From Planctomyces sp. SH-PL62 (GTDB lineage: Bacteria > Planctomycetota > Planctomycetia > Planctomycetales > Planctomycetaceae), in the NCBI GenBank assembly GCA_945893075.1, contig CAMDDX010000037.1:1-33742 (forward strand): a DNA stretch of 33,742 nt. Reading direction: 5' to 3'. Both the position numbers and the translations under genes were made by a program. Numbering within the stretch: the first letter of the stretch is position 1; each line of letters opens with the position of its first letter. The notes under the pieces are model-generated. The model was given only the letters and a program-made list of their open reading frames with translations, ran no database searches and was not told the DNA's origin. Shown here piece after piece: positions 23,083 to 31,989 of the stretch.

Positions 23083-25905
23083 ATGAAACGACTTGCGCTG
23101 TTGGTTTGGTTGTTCGCGTGCGTGCCGGCCTTCGGTGCGGACGAAGCCGTCCTACATTTGACTAACGGCGGTTTCGTTCCGGGCGAACTGAAAGGTTCGG
23201 AGCAGCCCAGCGTCTTGCGTTGGCAATCGTCGCGGTTCACTCAGCCGTTTGAGTTCTCGCTGGGCGGCGTGACCGCGGTGCAGTATGTGATCCCGTCGAA
23301 GTTGCCCAAGCCGACGGGTGAGTACTGTCTCGAACTCGCGGCCGGTGATGTGCTCTTCGGTGAATTGCTGGCTCTGACGGATGACGCGGCGGAAGTGGAA
23401 GTCGCGCGGCTGGGACGGTTGCACGTCAAGCGGGACCAGATCCGGCGACTGTATCGTTGGAGCAGCGGTGCCGATTTGATTTATCTCGGCCCCAGTGGTT
23501 TGACTGAATGGAAAGAAACCTCGGCCACCAAGCTCTGGCGAGAAGAAGGGGGCCAGCCGGTCACGGACCAAGAGGGAGCCAACATTCGTGGCGACTTCGG
23601 CATCCCGGCTCAGGCGATTATCGAGTTTGAGATCGCCTGGAAGAACAAGCCGGACTTCGTGTTCGCGCTAGGGGTCAACGACGCCGACGACGAGTCCGTC
23701 TTCAAACGCGCGTTTCGGTTCGAGACCTGGGACAACGAGTTGGTCGTACGCTGCGAACTCGGTCGTGAAGCGGACGTCGATTCGGTTCAAGAGACGAAGG
23801 CCGGCGCGGGCCGGGCACATTTCCTGGCGTATCTGGATCAAGAGAAGGGCCGGCTGCTGGTCTATTCGCCCAGCGGCACGCCGCGCGGTGAGATCAACGT
23901 CACGCCGCGCAAGCCGCAGGTTCACTCCGGCCTGCGATTGACCAACAAGCGCGGCGACGTCCGGCTGGAACGGCTGCGGATCAGCCGCTGGAACGGAGTG
24001 CCTCCGCGCGAAGTGCAGGCAGACAAGTCGCGGCTGCACCGCACCGACGGCTCGTTCGTGTATGGCCAACTGAGCGGGTTCGATGCCGGCAAGAAGCAAT
24101 TCACCGTGCGCGATGGCAACGACGAAACGCAGGTCGCCGCCGATCAGATCGCCAGCGTGTTTCTCTCGCCGCCGGATGACGAAGCCTCGCGCGCGTTCCG
24201 AGCGGTCTATCTGGACGGCACGCGGCTGAGCGGCGAACTCACGAGCATCGCTGACGACCATCTGCGGCTGACGAACCCTGCGATCCAAGAACCGCTGCGA
24301 TTGCCACTGTCAGAGCTGCGCTCGTTGGCCGTTGTGAATCGTGAGAAGTATTCCATCGCTGGCACGCCCGAAGGTCGCTCCGGCCGGTTGGAGGCGGACG
24401 GTTTGCGACTGCACGGCCGGCTGACGAACGGCCGCGAAAAATTGGATGCGAGCTGCCTTGTGTGGCATCCCGACTTCAGTGCCACCGCCAGCCCGTTGCG
24501 CACCGGCGTCTCCGGTCGCATCGTCTATCGCGATCCACCGCCGCCGAAGCCCAAGGTCGTGCAGCAACAACAGCCGCAGCCGCAACCGGTCGGCTTCGCG
24601 GATGCCTTTTTGAAAGCTCTGGCCGGCGGACCGAACGCCGCCGCGCCAGCAGCCGCGATCGGCAAACGCACGATGCACCTCCGCAGCGGAGACACGATTC
24701 CGTGTGAGGTCACCAAGATCACCGAGGAAGGGGTCAACTTCAAAACGAATCTGTCTGACGCGACGTTCGTGCCGCACGACAAAGTCAAAGCCGTGGAGCT
24801 GTCCGTCGTCGATGGACCGCCGAAGCTCAACAAGACGAAACGCGAACGGCTGTTGACGCTGCCGCGTATGCAACGCGACTCGCCACCGACGCAGTTGATC
24901 CGCTCCAAGAGCGGCGACTTTCTGCGCGGGCGGATCATCGACATGGATGATCTGGAACTGCGTCTCGAAGTCCGTATCGAGACGAAGAAGATTCCGCGCG
25001 ATCGCATCTCGCAGATCATTTGGTTTCATCCGGATGAACTGACAGATTCTGCGAACGCGACTGGCGAGCGGGGTGGCGTCAGCCCCCCGGTGAATTTGCC
25101 AGCGGATTCATCGCCGGACAACCGAGGGGCTGATCCGCCGCAGCGGACCCCGCTCGCCAAGAGCGTGGGGCCGACTCGCGTGCAGGCGTTGCGCAGTGAC
25201 GGCATCCGGCTGACGTTTTTTCCCGATCAATTCGCCGACAAGGCTCTGTCCGGCAAGAGTGACGTGCTGGGCAATTGCCGAACGGAAGTGGAACAAGTCG
25301 ATCAACTGCTGATTGGTGTCGAGATCGAAAAGTCGGCAGCGGATCTGGCCTATCATCGTTGGAAGCTGCACCGCGCGGTCGAACCCAAGATCGCGCAGGA
25401 CGTGGATGGTTCGAATCCTGACGGCCGCGCGCCGGGCATCGAATCGCCGTTGGTTGGCAAGCCGGCACCGGACTTCAATCTCGAACTGCTGGGCAGCGGC
25501 GGCAAAAAGTTTCATCTGGCCGATCAGAAGGGGAAGGTGATCGTCCTCGACTTTTGGGCAACGTGGTGCGGGCCATGTCTGCAAACAATGCCGCTGGTCG
25601 ACAAGGTGGTTCACGAGTTTGAAGGCGACGGCGTGCAATTGATCGCCGTCAACTTGGAAGAGCCGGCCAAAGCGATCACCGCGATGTTGGAACGCCATAA
25701 GCTGCAATTGACCGTCGCGATGGATATCGACGGCGTGGCCGCGACGAAGTACCAGGCCAACGCCATTCCGCAAACGGTCATCATCGACCGTGAGGGCAAA
25801 GTCGCGCGACTGTTCGTCGGTGGCGGAGCGAAGCTGGCGGATCAATTGCGCGACGCTCTGCGCGAAGTGCTGACCGGCGGACCGCCGGCGAAGTCGCCAC
25901 AATGA
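23083..25905 (+). CDS. Exported multi-repeat protein with C-terminal TlpA-like thioredoxin domain
   Basis: A 940-aa protein starting at ATG 23083 with signal peptide MKRLALLVWLFACVPAFGA. The body has about six modules of an L.xGxxxxGxL...V pattern (for example LHRTDGSFVYGQLSGF, YLDGTRLSGELTSI, LRSGDTIPCEVTKI and IRSKSGDFLRGRIIDM), suggesting small beta-barrel repeats. The C-terminus (about 790-930) is a TlpA/AhpC-type thioredoxin fold with WCGPC at 828-832 and a cis-Pro segment AIPQTVIID. It is probably a disulfide reductase or oxidase outside the cytoplasm; the partner is unknown. Residues ~661-693 come from an in-frame inverted repeat between the beta modules. The 116-bp gap before it (22967-23082) holds short repeat fragments only, and the ribosome site is weak. 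Confidence 0.85.
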   Translation: MKRLALLVWLFACVPAFGADEAVLHLTNGGFVPGELKGSEQPSVLRWQSSRFTQPFEFSLGGVTAVQYVIPSKLPKPTGEYCLELAAGDVLFGELLALTDDAAEVEVARLGRLHVKRDQIRRLYRWSSGADLIYLGPSGLTEWKETSATKLWREEGGQPVTDQEGANIRGDFGIPAQAIIEFEIAWKNKPDFVFALGVNDADDESVFKRAFRFETWDNELVVRCELGREADVDSVQETKAGAGRAHFLAYLDQEKGRLLVYSPSGTPRGEINVTPRKPQVHSGLRLTNKRGDVRLERLRISRWNGVPPREVQADKSRLHRTDGSFVYGQLSGFDAGKKQFTVRDGNDETQVAADQIASVFLSPPDDEASRAFRAVYLDGTRLSGELTSIADDHLRLTNPAIQEPLRLPLSELRSLAVVNREKYSIAGTPEGRSGRLEADGLRLHGRLTNGREKLDASCLVWHPDFSATASPLRTGVSGRIVYRDPPPPKPKVVQQQQPQPQPVGFADAFLKALAGGPNAAAPAAAIGKRTMHLRSGDTIPCEVTKITEEGVNFKTNLSDATFVPHDKVKAVELSVVDGPPKLNKTKRERLLTLPRMQRDSPPTQLIRSKSGDFLRGRIIDMDDLELRLEVRIETKKIPRDRISQIIWFHPDELTDSANATGERGGVSPPVNLPADSSPDNRGADPPQRTPLAKSVGPTRVQALRSDGIRLTFFPDQFADKALSGKSDVLGNCRTEVEQVDQLLIGVEIEKSAADLAYHRWKLHRAVEPKIAQDVDGSNPDGRAPGIESPLVGKPAPDFNLELLGSGGKKFHLADQKGKVIVLDFWATWCGPCLQTMPLVDKVVHEFEGDGVQLIAVNLEEPAKAITAMLERHKLQLTVAMDIDGVAATKYQANAIPQTVIIDREGKVARLFVGGGAKLADQLRDALREVLTGGPPAKSPQ
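25062..25159. repeat. In-frame inverted repeat inside the TlpA-fusion gene
   Basis: Perfect 13-bp outer arms (TGGCGAGCGGGGT at 25062-25074, complement at 25147-25159) enclose inner arms at 25079-25091 / 25121-25133 with one mismatch. It encodes a Gly/Pro/Ser/Asp-rich linker (GGVSPPVNLPADSSPDNRGA) with no stop. A fragment, GGCGAGCGGGGCGG, recurs at about 27333-27346 between two convergent genes, as expected of a dispersed repeat family. Confidence 0.88.
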
Positions 25906-26332
25906 GCGAGACGTCGATTGTGATGTTTGCGCTTTGGCCCGAAGGGTCATCACTCGAAAGCCCAGGGCAACGCCCTGGGTCACAGAAGTCGCGGACTCTC
26001 AAGCCCTGAAAGGGCGGCACTCTCTTCGATTGTTTGTTTCGCCCTTTCAGGGCTTTGGCTTTTTTTGAGATCGAAAACCCAGGGCGTTGCCCTGGGCTTT
26101 CGAGTCGCGACCCTTCGGGCCGAAGCGCAAGACTTAATCTGAGTCCCAATAGACATTTCATCGACGACCGCGCTTCGGAATTCGGCAGGCGCAGATTCTG
26201 CCGTCGAGATTCCATGCGGATGCTGGGAAGAGCTTGCCGATTGAAACAGTTGGATCACTGTCGGCTGCGGATGCGCTGCCGGTGATGCTCGCCGAGGTAA
26301 TCCAGGCAAGTTGGCCAAGGAAGGTTCGAGAC
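25906..26332. other. 427-bp intergenic region holding composite element copy 2
   Basis: Nearly half of this gap is the palindromic element at 25927-26130. The rest (26131-26332) shows no convincing gene; an open frame beginning at TTG 26234 runs into the next gene but has no ribosome site or signal peptide of its own. A promoter for the next gene may lie here, but I cannot identify one. Confidence 0.6.
25927..26130. repeat. Composite three-tier palindromic element, copy 2
   Basis: Same architecture as 20821-21020. Outer arms are 25927-25948 / 26109-26130 (22 nt, one mismatch). Middle arms are 25952-25980 / 26077-26105, perfect over 29 bp, with the identical 19-nt core CCCAGGGCAACGCCCTGGG. 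Inner arms are 26001-26016 / 26040-26055, perfect over 16 bp. The core is invariant between the copies, while the outer arms differ in sequence but still pair. Confidence 0.93.
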
Positions 26333-27334
26333 ATGCCGCGACGAAATTGGGTCGGGGGAATCGTCGCACTCGGCGCATTCTGGATGCTCGGCGCAATGCC
26401 GAGCATTGCCGAAGACGCCAAGCCTCAAATCGAAGTTGAGGTCACGTCGCCCGGCAGTTCGGTGGCCGCAACCCGGAAGAAGGCGTTGGCCGACCTGCCG
26501 CTCGACAAGATCGCGGCCGACGTCCGTCCCAAAGCGGATGAGATCATCAAGAACATCAGTTTGTTCCGGCGCATGCCGACGCTGAAGTTTGTCTCCGAGC
26601 CGGATGTCTACAACTTCTTTCTGACTCATCCCGACGTGGCCGTCAGCGTGTGGCGCGTGATGGACATCTCGACGTTCGAGCTGTGGCAAACCAGTCCGAC
26701 CGGCTTCGAGGCGGACTCGCACGACGGTTCGACCGGGACGCTCGAAGTCTTGCATGCGTCCGCCGAACGGCAGATCGTCGTCTGCGAAGGCTCGTTCAAA
26801 AGCCCGCTGCTGTTCAAGCCGATCAAGGCGCGAGCGCTGCTGCACCTGCAACCGACGTTTCAAAAGACGGAAGACGGTCAGACGACCGTGACTCACACGC
26901 TGGACATGTTCGTCTCGTTCCCGTCGCAGCCAGTGGATATCACCGCCAAACTAATCTCACCCGTCAGCCACGCGATGGCCGACCGTAACTTCCGCGAAGT
27001 CAGCCTGTGGGTCGCGATGATGAACGTCGCAATGGTGCAACAGCCCAATTGGATCGAGCAAGTGGCCGCGAAAATGGAGGGCGTGTTGGAACTCCGACGT
27101 GCCCAATTGATGAAGCTCGCTTTACAGGCCAACATCGCCAGCCGCCGCCGCGAACTCCAACGGCAAACCGGTCGCCGTGAAGTCTCGCTGGAAGAGGTCA
27201 TGACGGTGCTCCGCCAAGCCGCTCAAGACGGAGCCGCCGCGAAAGCCGAGCCGAAAGAAGGTGCGGTCCCGGCCAGCGCCGAGCAGCCCAAAGCCGAATC
27301 GCGCGTCGAACCCGCGTCAGCAAAAACGAAGTAG
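26333..27334 (+). CDS. Exported protein of unknown function
   Basis: A 333-aa protein starting at ATG 26333, with GGAAGG about 10 nt upstream. The signal peptide is MPRRNWVGGIVALGAFWMLG, ending near SIA, and the mature part begins EDAKPQIEVEV. The middle (residues ~70-210) looks like a compact alpha/beta domain (FRRMPTLKFVSEPDVYNFFL, VSVWRVMDISTFELW). The last ~60 residues are helical, then Ala/Glu/Lys/Pro-rich and probably disordered. I recognise no catalytic motif or known family. It ends 13 bp before the convergent PVC cytochrome gene. The repeat-filled gap separates it from the upstream series, so it may have its own promoter. Confidence 0.75.
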   Translation: MPRRNWVGGIVALGAFWMLGAMPSIAEDAKPQIEVEVTSPGSSVAATRKKALADLPLDKIAADVRPKADEIIKNISLFRRMPTLKFVSEPDVYNFFLTHPDVAVSVWRVMDISTFELWQTSPTGFEADSHDGSTGTLEVLHASAERQIVVCEGSFKSPLLFKPIKARALLHLQPTFQKTEDGQTTVTHTLDMFVSFPSQPVDITAKLISPVSHAMADRNFREVSLWVAMMNVAMVQQPNWIEQVAAKMEGVLELRRAQLMKLALQANIASRRRELQRQTGRREVSLEEVMTVLRQAAQDGAAAKAEPKEGAVPASAEQPKAESRVEPASAKTK

Positions 27335-27347
27335 GCGAGCGGGGCGG

Positions 27348-30300
27348 TTACTTCATCGGTTCGGGCAGCGGCACTTGGTGGCGCGTCATCAAATACGCGA
27401 ACAGATCGCGCACTTGCTCGGCCGACAGCGTTTGCAGCAGACCGTCCGCCATCAACGACTGTTTGGATGCCTTCTGAGTTTCGATGTCGGCGCGCTCGAT
27501 GGTCAGCGTGTCGGTCTGCGTGATGAGCGTTACGGTCTTCTCGTTCTTCGCTGTAATGACACCCGTGAGCACGCGGCCGTCGGCGAGTTCCAAGATTGTC
27601 ACGCGGAAGTCGGCGGTCACGACCGCGCTGGGATCGACGATGTTCTCCAGCAGATAGTCCAGGTTCTGCCGCTGCGCCCCAGTAATGTCCGGTCCGCGCC
27701 GGCCTCCTTCACCATACAGCGTATGGCAGGCGGAGCAGACTTTGACGAAGACCGCTCGCCCCCGCTGCGCATCTGACCGAGCAATCGTTTCTGGAGTCAG
27801 CTCCGCCTTCAGCTTCGCGATGAGTTGGCGTTTATCTTCCGGGCTGTCACGCAACTCGCCCCACACTTGGCCGAGCTGCGCGGTGAGTTCCTCGTCATCG
27901 AGACTGCGAATCTGCCGCGCGTGAAACGCCGACAAATCGCCGCGCGGAAGTTTGCCATCCGCGACAGCGTCGAGCAGCGCGCCGGCCCAGGACGCGCGAG
28001 TCACCAGCACGGCCAGCAATTGCGGACGCTCGGAGGCATGAAACGAGCGATAAGCCTTCACCAGCTTCTCACCCAGCGCGGGATCGTCCTCGGCCGCCAG
28101 GCCGCGGACCGCAGCCACGTTGACGAACCGCGTACCGAGCAACTCTTCGCACAGTTCACGCACGCCAGGGGCGCGAGCGTCAATCAACGTTTGCAGTGCG
28201 ACCTTCCGCGCCGCGAGGTCCGCCTCCTTGTCGAGCGCAACCTTCTTCAATTCATCGAGCGCACGGCCATCGCCAAACAGAGCGCTGAGATCACGTGCGC
28301 GGTCACGCAGCTTCTCGTCATCGCCCGCGTCGATCCGCACGTGAAACGCTTCCCAAGCCGCCGGTTGCGGAGCCTTGCGCCAACCGACAAACGCTTCGCT
28401 CATGCCTGACAGCACGTCTGACTGAAACTTCGCCGAACGAGTCGTCGCCAATTCCAGCAGCGAATTCAAGACGTTCGGTTGCTTCTCGACTTCTCCAGCA
28501 ACGCGGCGTGCAATGAATCGCCGCGTCGTCGGCCATTCGCACACCGTCGCCAACCCCACGAGCGCCGGCAAATCGGCATCGGCGAGCGGGGTCAATCCGT
28601 ACCATACCAGCAACGGCAAGTTGTGGTCGTCGGCGTCTTCGGTTCGCGAGAGCAACGCCGCCGCCAATTCACCACGACGGCCAATCGGCAAACGTCGCAG
28701 CGTCGAGGCCAATGCCAACCGGACAAGTGCGGATTCGTCTGTTTTCGCCAACTGGATGAAGTGTGCCATCACCCGGCCGGGCGGTTGCACATCGGCATCA
28801 CTTGGGCGCGTTCCGAGACTTGTGTCGATCGGCCAAAGGTCCGTGAGCATTCGGATCGCCCAAACGCGAACGTGCTCATTGCTGTCTCGCAAGACGCCCC
28901 GCAGCATGTCGTCATTAAATTCGCCGATCAACCGCAACGTCCACAAGGCTCGCAGTCGCGTGGCAGCATCGGGAGCCTTGGAAAACTGCCAGCGCAACGC
29001 GGTCGCGGCACCAACGAGCGGTTGTCCGGCGAGATGTTCCTCGAACAACCTTTGACGAGCTTGCCGCACGAACCATTCGTTCGTGTTGAGATGCAGCTTC
29101 CCAAGTTCGGCGAAGCTCAGCTTGGCAAGGTCGCGACCCGGCGACTTTGGATCGCCGAACGTGATCTTGAAGATACGGCCGCTGGTCCGATGGACGCCGG
29201 TGTTTTCGTGGCACTCGCCGGTGTCGCTCCAATCGAGGACGTAAACGCCACCGTCGGGGCCATAGGTCAAATCCATGCCGCGAAACCATGAGTCGCCGAA
29301 ACTTGCGAAGTCCGGCTCGTGCTTGCCAACGTAACCCGATTCGTGCCGCTCCAGCCGTTCGACATTCGCTCGCCGGCCGTGAAAGTTGAACGTGAAGAGC
29401 TTGCCGCGATACTCGTTCGGCCAATTGTCGCCGAGATAAATCATCGCGCCGCAATGAGCATGTCCTCCGCCGAGTTCGTCGGCCGAGCCGTCACGCGAGG
29501 CCGCCCAACCTTTGCCCGTGTCGAAGTGCCAATGATCGGCGTGCTGGTCGATCAGCGCGTAACTATGCGGGTTCGGATCGAGTGTGTGTGGCCGCATGAG
29601 GTGCGCTCCGGGAATCAGATGCCACAGATGCCCGTTGACCGTGTTGATGAAGAAACCTTCGCCGTGCTCGTCCCAGTCGTGCCCCCACGGATTGGTCGTG
29701 CCGTGAGTCAGCACCTCGACCACTTTTCGTTGCGGATGAAATCTCCACAGACCGCCGCGCAGAGGGACTCGTTGTTCGTCCGGAGTGTCGGGCAGGCCCA
29801 ACTCGCCGGGACACGATCCGCCGCAGCGGCCATACAGCCAGCCGTCCGGTCCCCACTTCAAACCGTTCGCGAAGTTGTGATAGTTCTCCGGCGCGACGTT
29901 GAAACCATCCAACATGACCTGCGCCGGCCCGTCGGGCACATCGTCCCGATTCTTGTCCGGGATGAAGAGCAACTGCGGCGGACACATCGCCCACACGCCG
30001 CCATGTCCGACCGCGACGCTGGTCAGCATCTGCACGCCGTCGGTGAATATCTTCCGTTTGTCCGCCTGCCCGTCACCGTCGGTATCGTCAAAGATCACGA
30101 TGCGATCGCGCAGCCGCAGATCAAACCGCTGAGTCCGCTCGGCATAGGTGTAATTCTCCGCGACCCACAACCGCCCGCGAGCATCGAATGTCATCGCGAT
30201 CGGGTTCTGCACGTCCGGTTCGGCCGCGAACAACGTCGCGCGAAAACCCGGCGGCAACTTGATCGCCGCCAGCGCCTCCTGCGGCGAGATCGGCGAAGGA

Positions 30301-30398
30301 TCGCCTTGTTCGGTGTTTGGCGGTGTGGGGAACTCGTCCGCGACGATTGATTCCGCGCTGATGACCAATAACAGCAGTGCTAATGTCGCTCGGCTCAT
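27348..30398 (-). CDS. PVC-type dehydrogenase/HEAT/c-type cytochrome fusion
   Basis: A 1016-aa exported protein with signal peptide MSRATLALLLLVISAESIVA. The N-terminal ~400 residues form a sugar-dehydrogenase-like beta-propeller (LPPGFRATLFAAEPDVQNP, ENYHNFANGLKWGPDGWLYG, GMDLTYGPDGGVYVLDWSD). The centre is HEAT-like helical repeats. The C-terminus carries a heme c site, CSACH (about 886-890), in the heme-binding domain typical of Planctomycetes and Verrucomicrobia, followed by ITGAQRQNLDYLLENIVDPS. Such proteins are thought to oxidise sugars or related compounds in the periplasm and pass electrons to heme; the substrate is unknown. It is transcribed downstream of folP after a 90-bp gap that contains a strong hairpin. 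Confidence 0.92.
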   Translation of the reverse strand: MSRATLALLLLVISAESIVADEFPTPPNTEQGDPSPISPQEALAAIKLPPGFRATLFAAEPDVQNPIAMTFDARGRLWVAENYTYAERTQRFDLRLRDRIVIFDDTDGDGQADKRKIFTDGVQMLTSVAVGHGGVWAMCPPQLLFIPDKNRDDVPDGPAQVMLDGFNVAPENYHNFANGLKWGPDGWLYGRCGGSCPGELGLPDTPDEQRVPLRGGLWRFHPQRKVVEVLTHGTTNPWGHDWDEHGEGFFINTVNGHLWHLIPGAHLMRPHTLDPNPHSYALIDQHADHWHFDTGKGWAASRDGSADELGGGHAHCGAMIYLGDNWPNEYRGKLFTFNFHGRRANVERLERHESGYVGKHEPDFASFGDSWFRGMDLTYGPDGGVYVLDWSDTGECHENTGVHRTSGRIFKITFGDPKSPGRDLAKLSFAELGKLHLNTNEWFVRQARQRLFEEHLAGQPLVGAATALRWQFSKAPDAATRLRALWTLRLIGEFNDDMLRGVLRDSNEHVRVWAIRMLTDLWPIDTSLGTRPSDADVQPPGRVMAHFIQLAKTDESALVRLALASTLRRLPIGRRGELAAALLSRTEDADDHNLPLLVWYGLTPLADADLPALVGLATVCEWPTTRRFIARRVAGEVEKQPNVLNSLLELATTRSAKFQSDVLSGMSEAFVGWRKAPQPAAWEAFHVRIDAGDDEKLRDRARDLSALFGDGRALDELKKVALDKEADLAARKVALQTLIDARAPGVRELCEELLGTRFVNVAAVRGLAAEDDPALGEKLVKAYRSFHASERPQLLAVLVTRASWAGALLDAVADGKLPRGDLSAFHARQIRSLDDEELTAQLGQVWGELRDSPEDKRQLIAKLKAELTPETIARSDAQRGRAVFVKVCSACHTLYGEGGRRGPDITGAQRQNLDYLLENIVDPSAVVTADFRVTILELADGRVLTGVITAKNEKTVTLITQTDTLTIERADIETQKASKQSLMADGLLQTLSAEQVRDLFAYLMTRHQVPLPEPMK

Positions 30399-30434
30399 GA
30401 TTCCTCAACTGGGTGGATCGACGCTGTTTGAAAG

Positions 30435-30500
30435 GCCCGACGAATCGAAGGAGACGACGAATGCGGAAGATCATTCGTCGTCTCCGTTCATTCGTCGGGC
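30435..30500. terminator. Two-tier hairpin at the folP 3' end (terminator-like repeat)
   Basis: The inner stem is 30450-30463 / 30472-30485, a perfect 14 bp around an 8-nt loop. The outer stem is 30435-30445 / 30490-30500, a perfect 11 bp, with a symmetrical 4-nt internal loop between the two. On the minus strand the outer arm encodes the last folP residues (LPDE) and its stop falls inside the structure. A short T-run (CTTT) follows, so termination after folP is possible but not textbook. It may equally be a palindromic repeat. Confidence 0.7.
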
Positions 30501-31417
30501 AATTGGATTCCCTTTGGGTTCATCACGGTGTGCCAAGCCAGAAGCGCGTCGCGAGTGGCTCGCACGTCGTGGACTCGCAAGATGTCCGTGCCTTGAGCCG
30601 CCAAGGCGAGGCTAACACCCAGCGTGCCCGCGTTGCGTTCCTCGACTTCGCGGCCGAGCACCTTCTTCAAGAATCGTTTTCGAGAATGGCCGATGAGCAG
30701 CGGCCTACCAACCTGATGAAGCTGGGCGATGTGCGACAGCAAATCGAGATTGTGCTCGGCGGTCTTGCCGAAGCCGATGCCGGGGTCGAGCACGATGCGT
30801 TCGCGAGCAATGCCGGCACCTTCGAGTTCGTCGAGCCGCCGCGAGAAGTAGCGGCTGACGTCGGCGACCACGTCGTCGTAGCGCGGATCGAGTTGCATCG
30901 TCTGTGGCGTGCCTTGCATGTGCATGACGATCACGCCGCAGGATGACTCGCGACAAACGCGCGGCATGTCGGCATCCAACGTCAGGCCGGAGATGTCGTT
31001 GACGATCACCGCTCCCGCGTCGAGGCACTGACGGGCGACCTCGGCCTTCGAGGTGTCGATGCTGATCGGCACGCGGGTCTGTCGAGCGAGTTCACGCACG
31101 ACGGCGACAACACGCTGCAACTCTTCCTCCAACGAGACAGGTGCCGCGCCGGGACGAGTCGATTCTCCGCCGATGTCGAGGATGTCCGCGCCTTCGTCGA
31201 CCAGTCTCAGCGCGTGCTCGGAGGCGGCTGACACCGAGCCGAATTGACCGCCGTCTGAGAAACTATCGGGAGTGACGTTGACGATCCCCATCAACTTGGG
31301 AAGACCGCCGAATTCCCAAAGCTCGTGCCCGATTCGCCATCGTCGCGAGGCATCGCTGATGACCGACAAAGCCGAGGAACGGTGAGGCTCTGAGTCGTTT
31401 GACAGGAAAGGCATCAT
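30488..31417 (-). CDS. folP: Dihydropteroate synthase
   Basis: A 309-aa cytoplasmic enzyme that joins p-aminobenzoate to 6-hydroxymethyl-dihydropterin diphosphate in folate synthesis. All hallmark motifs are present: GIVNVTPDSFSDGG (44-57), DIGGESTRPG (81-90), ISIDTSKAEVA, NDISG, DPGIGFGKT and GHSRKRFL. The N-terminal ~35 residues are an extension over the shortest family members. The ATG at 31417 has AGGA about 6 nt upstream; a second ATG follows immediately. It is divergent from the cysteine-rich gene across a 190-bp gap (31418-31607) in which I see no gene or clear promoter. The last residues are encoded by one arm of a hairpin. Confidence 0.95.
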   Translation of the reverse strand: MMPFLSNDSEPHRSSALSVISDASRRWRIGHELWEFGGLPKLMGIVNVTPDSFSDGGQFGSVSAASEHALRLVDEGADILDIGGESTRPGAAPVSLEEELQRVVAVVRELARQTRVPISIDTSKAEVARQCLDAGAVIVNDISGLTLDADMPRVCRESSCGVIVMHMQGTPQTMQLDPRYDDVVADVSRYFSRRLDELEGAGIARERIVLDPGIGFGKTAEHNLDLLSHIAQLHQVGRPLLIGHSRKRFLKKVLGREVEERNAGTLGVSLALAAQGTDILRVHDVRATRDALLAWHTVMNPKGIQLPDE

Positions 31418-31607
31418 GGCTATCCTACGCCCGCACAGTTTGCGTATTCGGAAAAGTTTCTCCGACCGTCAACATTGCGTATCACCGAGCGTCCAAGGAG
31501 TGTCGGACGCGAATCGTCTTGAACAGTGGCACCATGAGGGTGCCGCATGTTCGCCTCGATGGAGGCCAAGAGGCCGAGCCATCATAGTGGAATGAAAGGG
31601 AGACAAC

Positions 31608-31961
31608 ATGAGTCGTTCACTGAAGTTGGTCGCGTTGAGCGCGACGCTGGCCGTCCTGGCCGCATTCAGCGGTGCCGCTGAAGCCAGTCACTGCTGCAAA
31701 CCCGCCAAGGTCAAGTGCTGCAAGGCTCCGAAGACCAAGTGCTGCGCGCAAACCACCGCCTGTGCTCCGGCCGCGTGCCAGACCCAGACGGTGAGCTGCT
31801 GCAAGCCAGCCGCGACCTGCTGCGCCGCCAAGACCTCGTGCTGCTCAGCTCCGACGAGCTGTGGTGGTATCGCGGCTCCGGCTGCTCACGGTGTCGCTCC
31901 GGCCGTGAAGGAAGTTCCGCCGCCGCCGAAGGAAGAAGCCGCTCCGGCTCCGAAGGCTTAA
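31608..31961 (+). CDS. Small exported cysteine-rich protein
   Basis: A 117-aa protein with signal peptide LKLVALSATLAVLAAFSGAA (cleavage near AEA). It has 15 cysteines in ~60 residues, mostly as CC pairs in repeats such as HCCKPAKVKCCKAPKTKCC and SCCKPAATCC. The tail is Ala/Pro/Lys/Glu-rich (VPPPPKEEAAPAPKA). Regular CCK pairs suggest heavy disulfide cross-linking or metal binding outside the cytoplasm. Planctomycete cell walls are rich in cysteine-containing protein, so a structural envelope role is possible, but this is inference. GGGAG precedes the ATG. It is a single-gene unit closed by an intrinsic terminator. Confidence 0.85.
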   Translation: MSRSLKLVALSATLAVLAAFSGAAEASHCCKPAKVKCCKAPKTKCCAQTTACAPAACQTQTVSCCKPAATCCAAKTSCCSAPTSCGGIAAPAAHGVAPAVKEVPPPPKEEAAPAPKA

Positions 31962-31989
31962 TTCCCTTTGGGACTGAGAATGCTGAATG

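Noticed and set aside
26234-26332. TTG-started extension of the secreted protein at 26333
   Set aside because: It would place ~33 residues before an obvious signal peptide, and there is a good GGAAGG ribosome site before ATG 26333.
25906-26332. Small RNA gene in the repeat-filled gap
   Set aside because: The strong folding is explained by the palindromic element; no promoter or T-run terminator pair supports a separate transcript.
29319-30350. 343-codon plus-strand open frame
   Set aside because: Antisense shadow of the PVC cytochrome gene; no family motif and no ribosome site.
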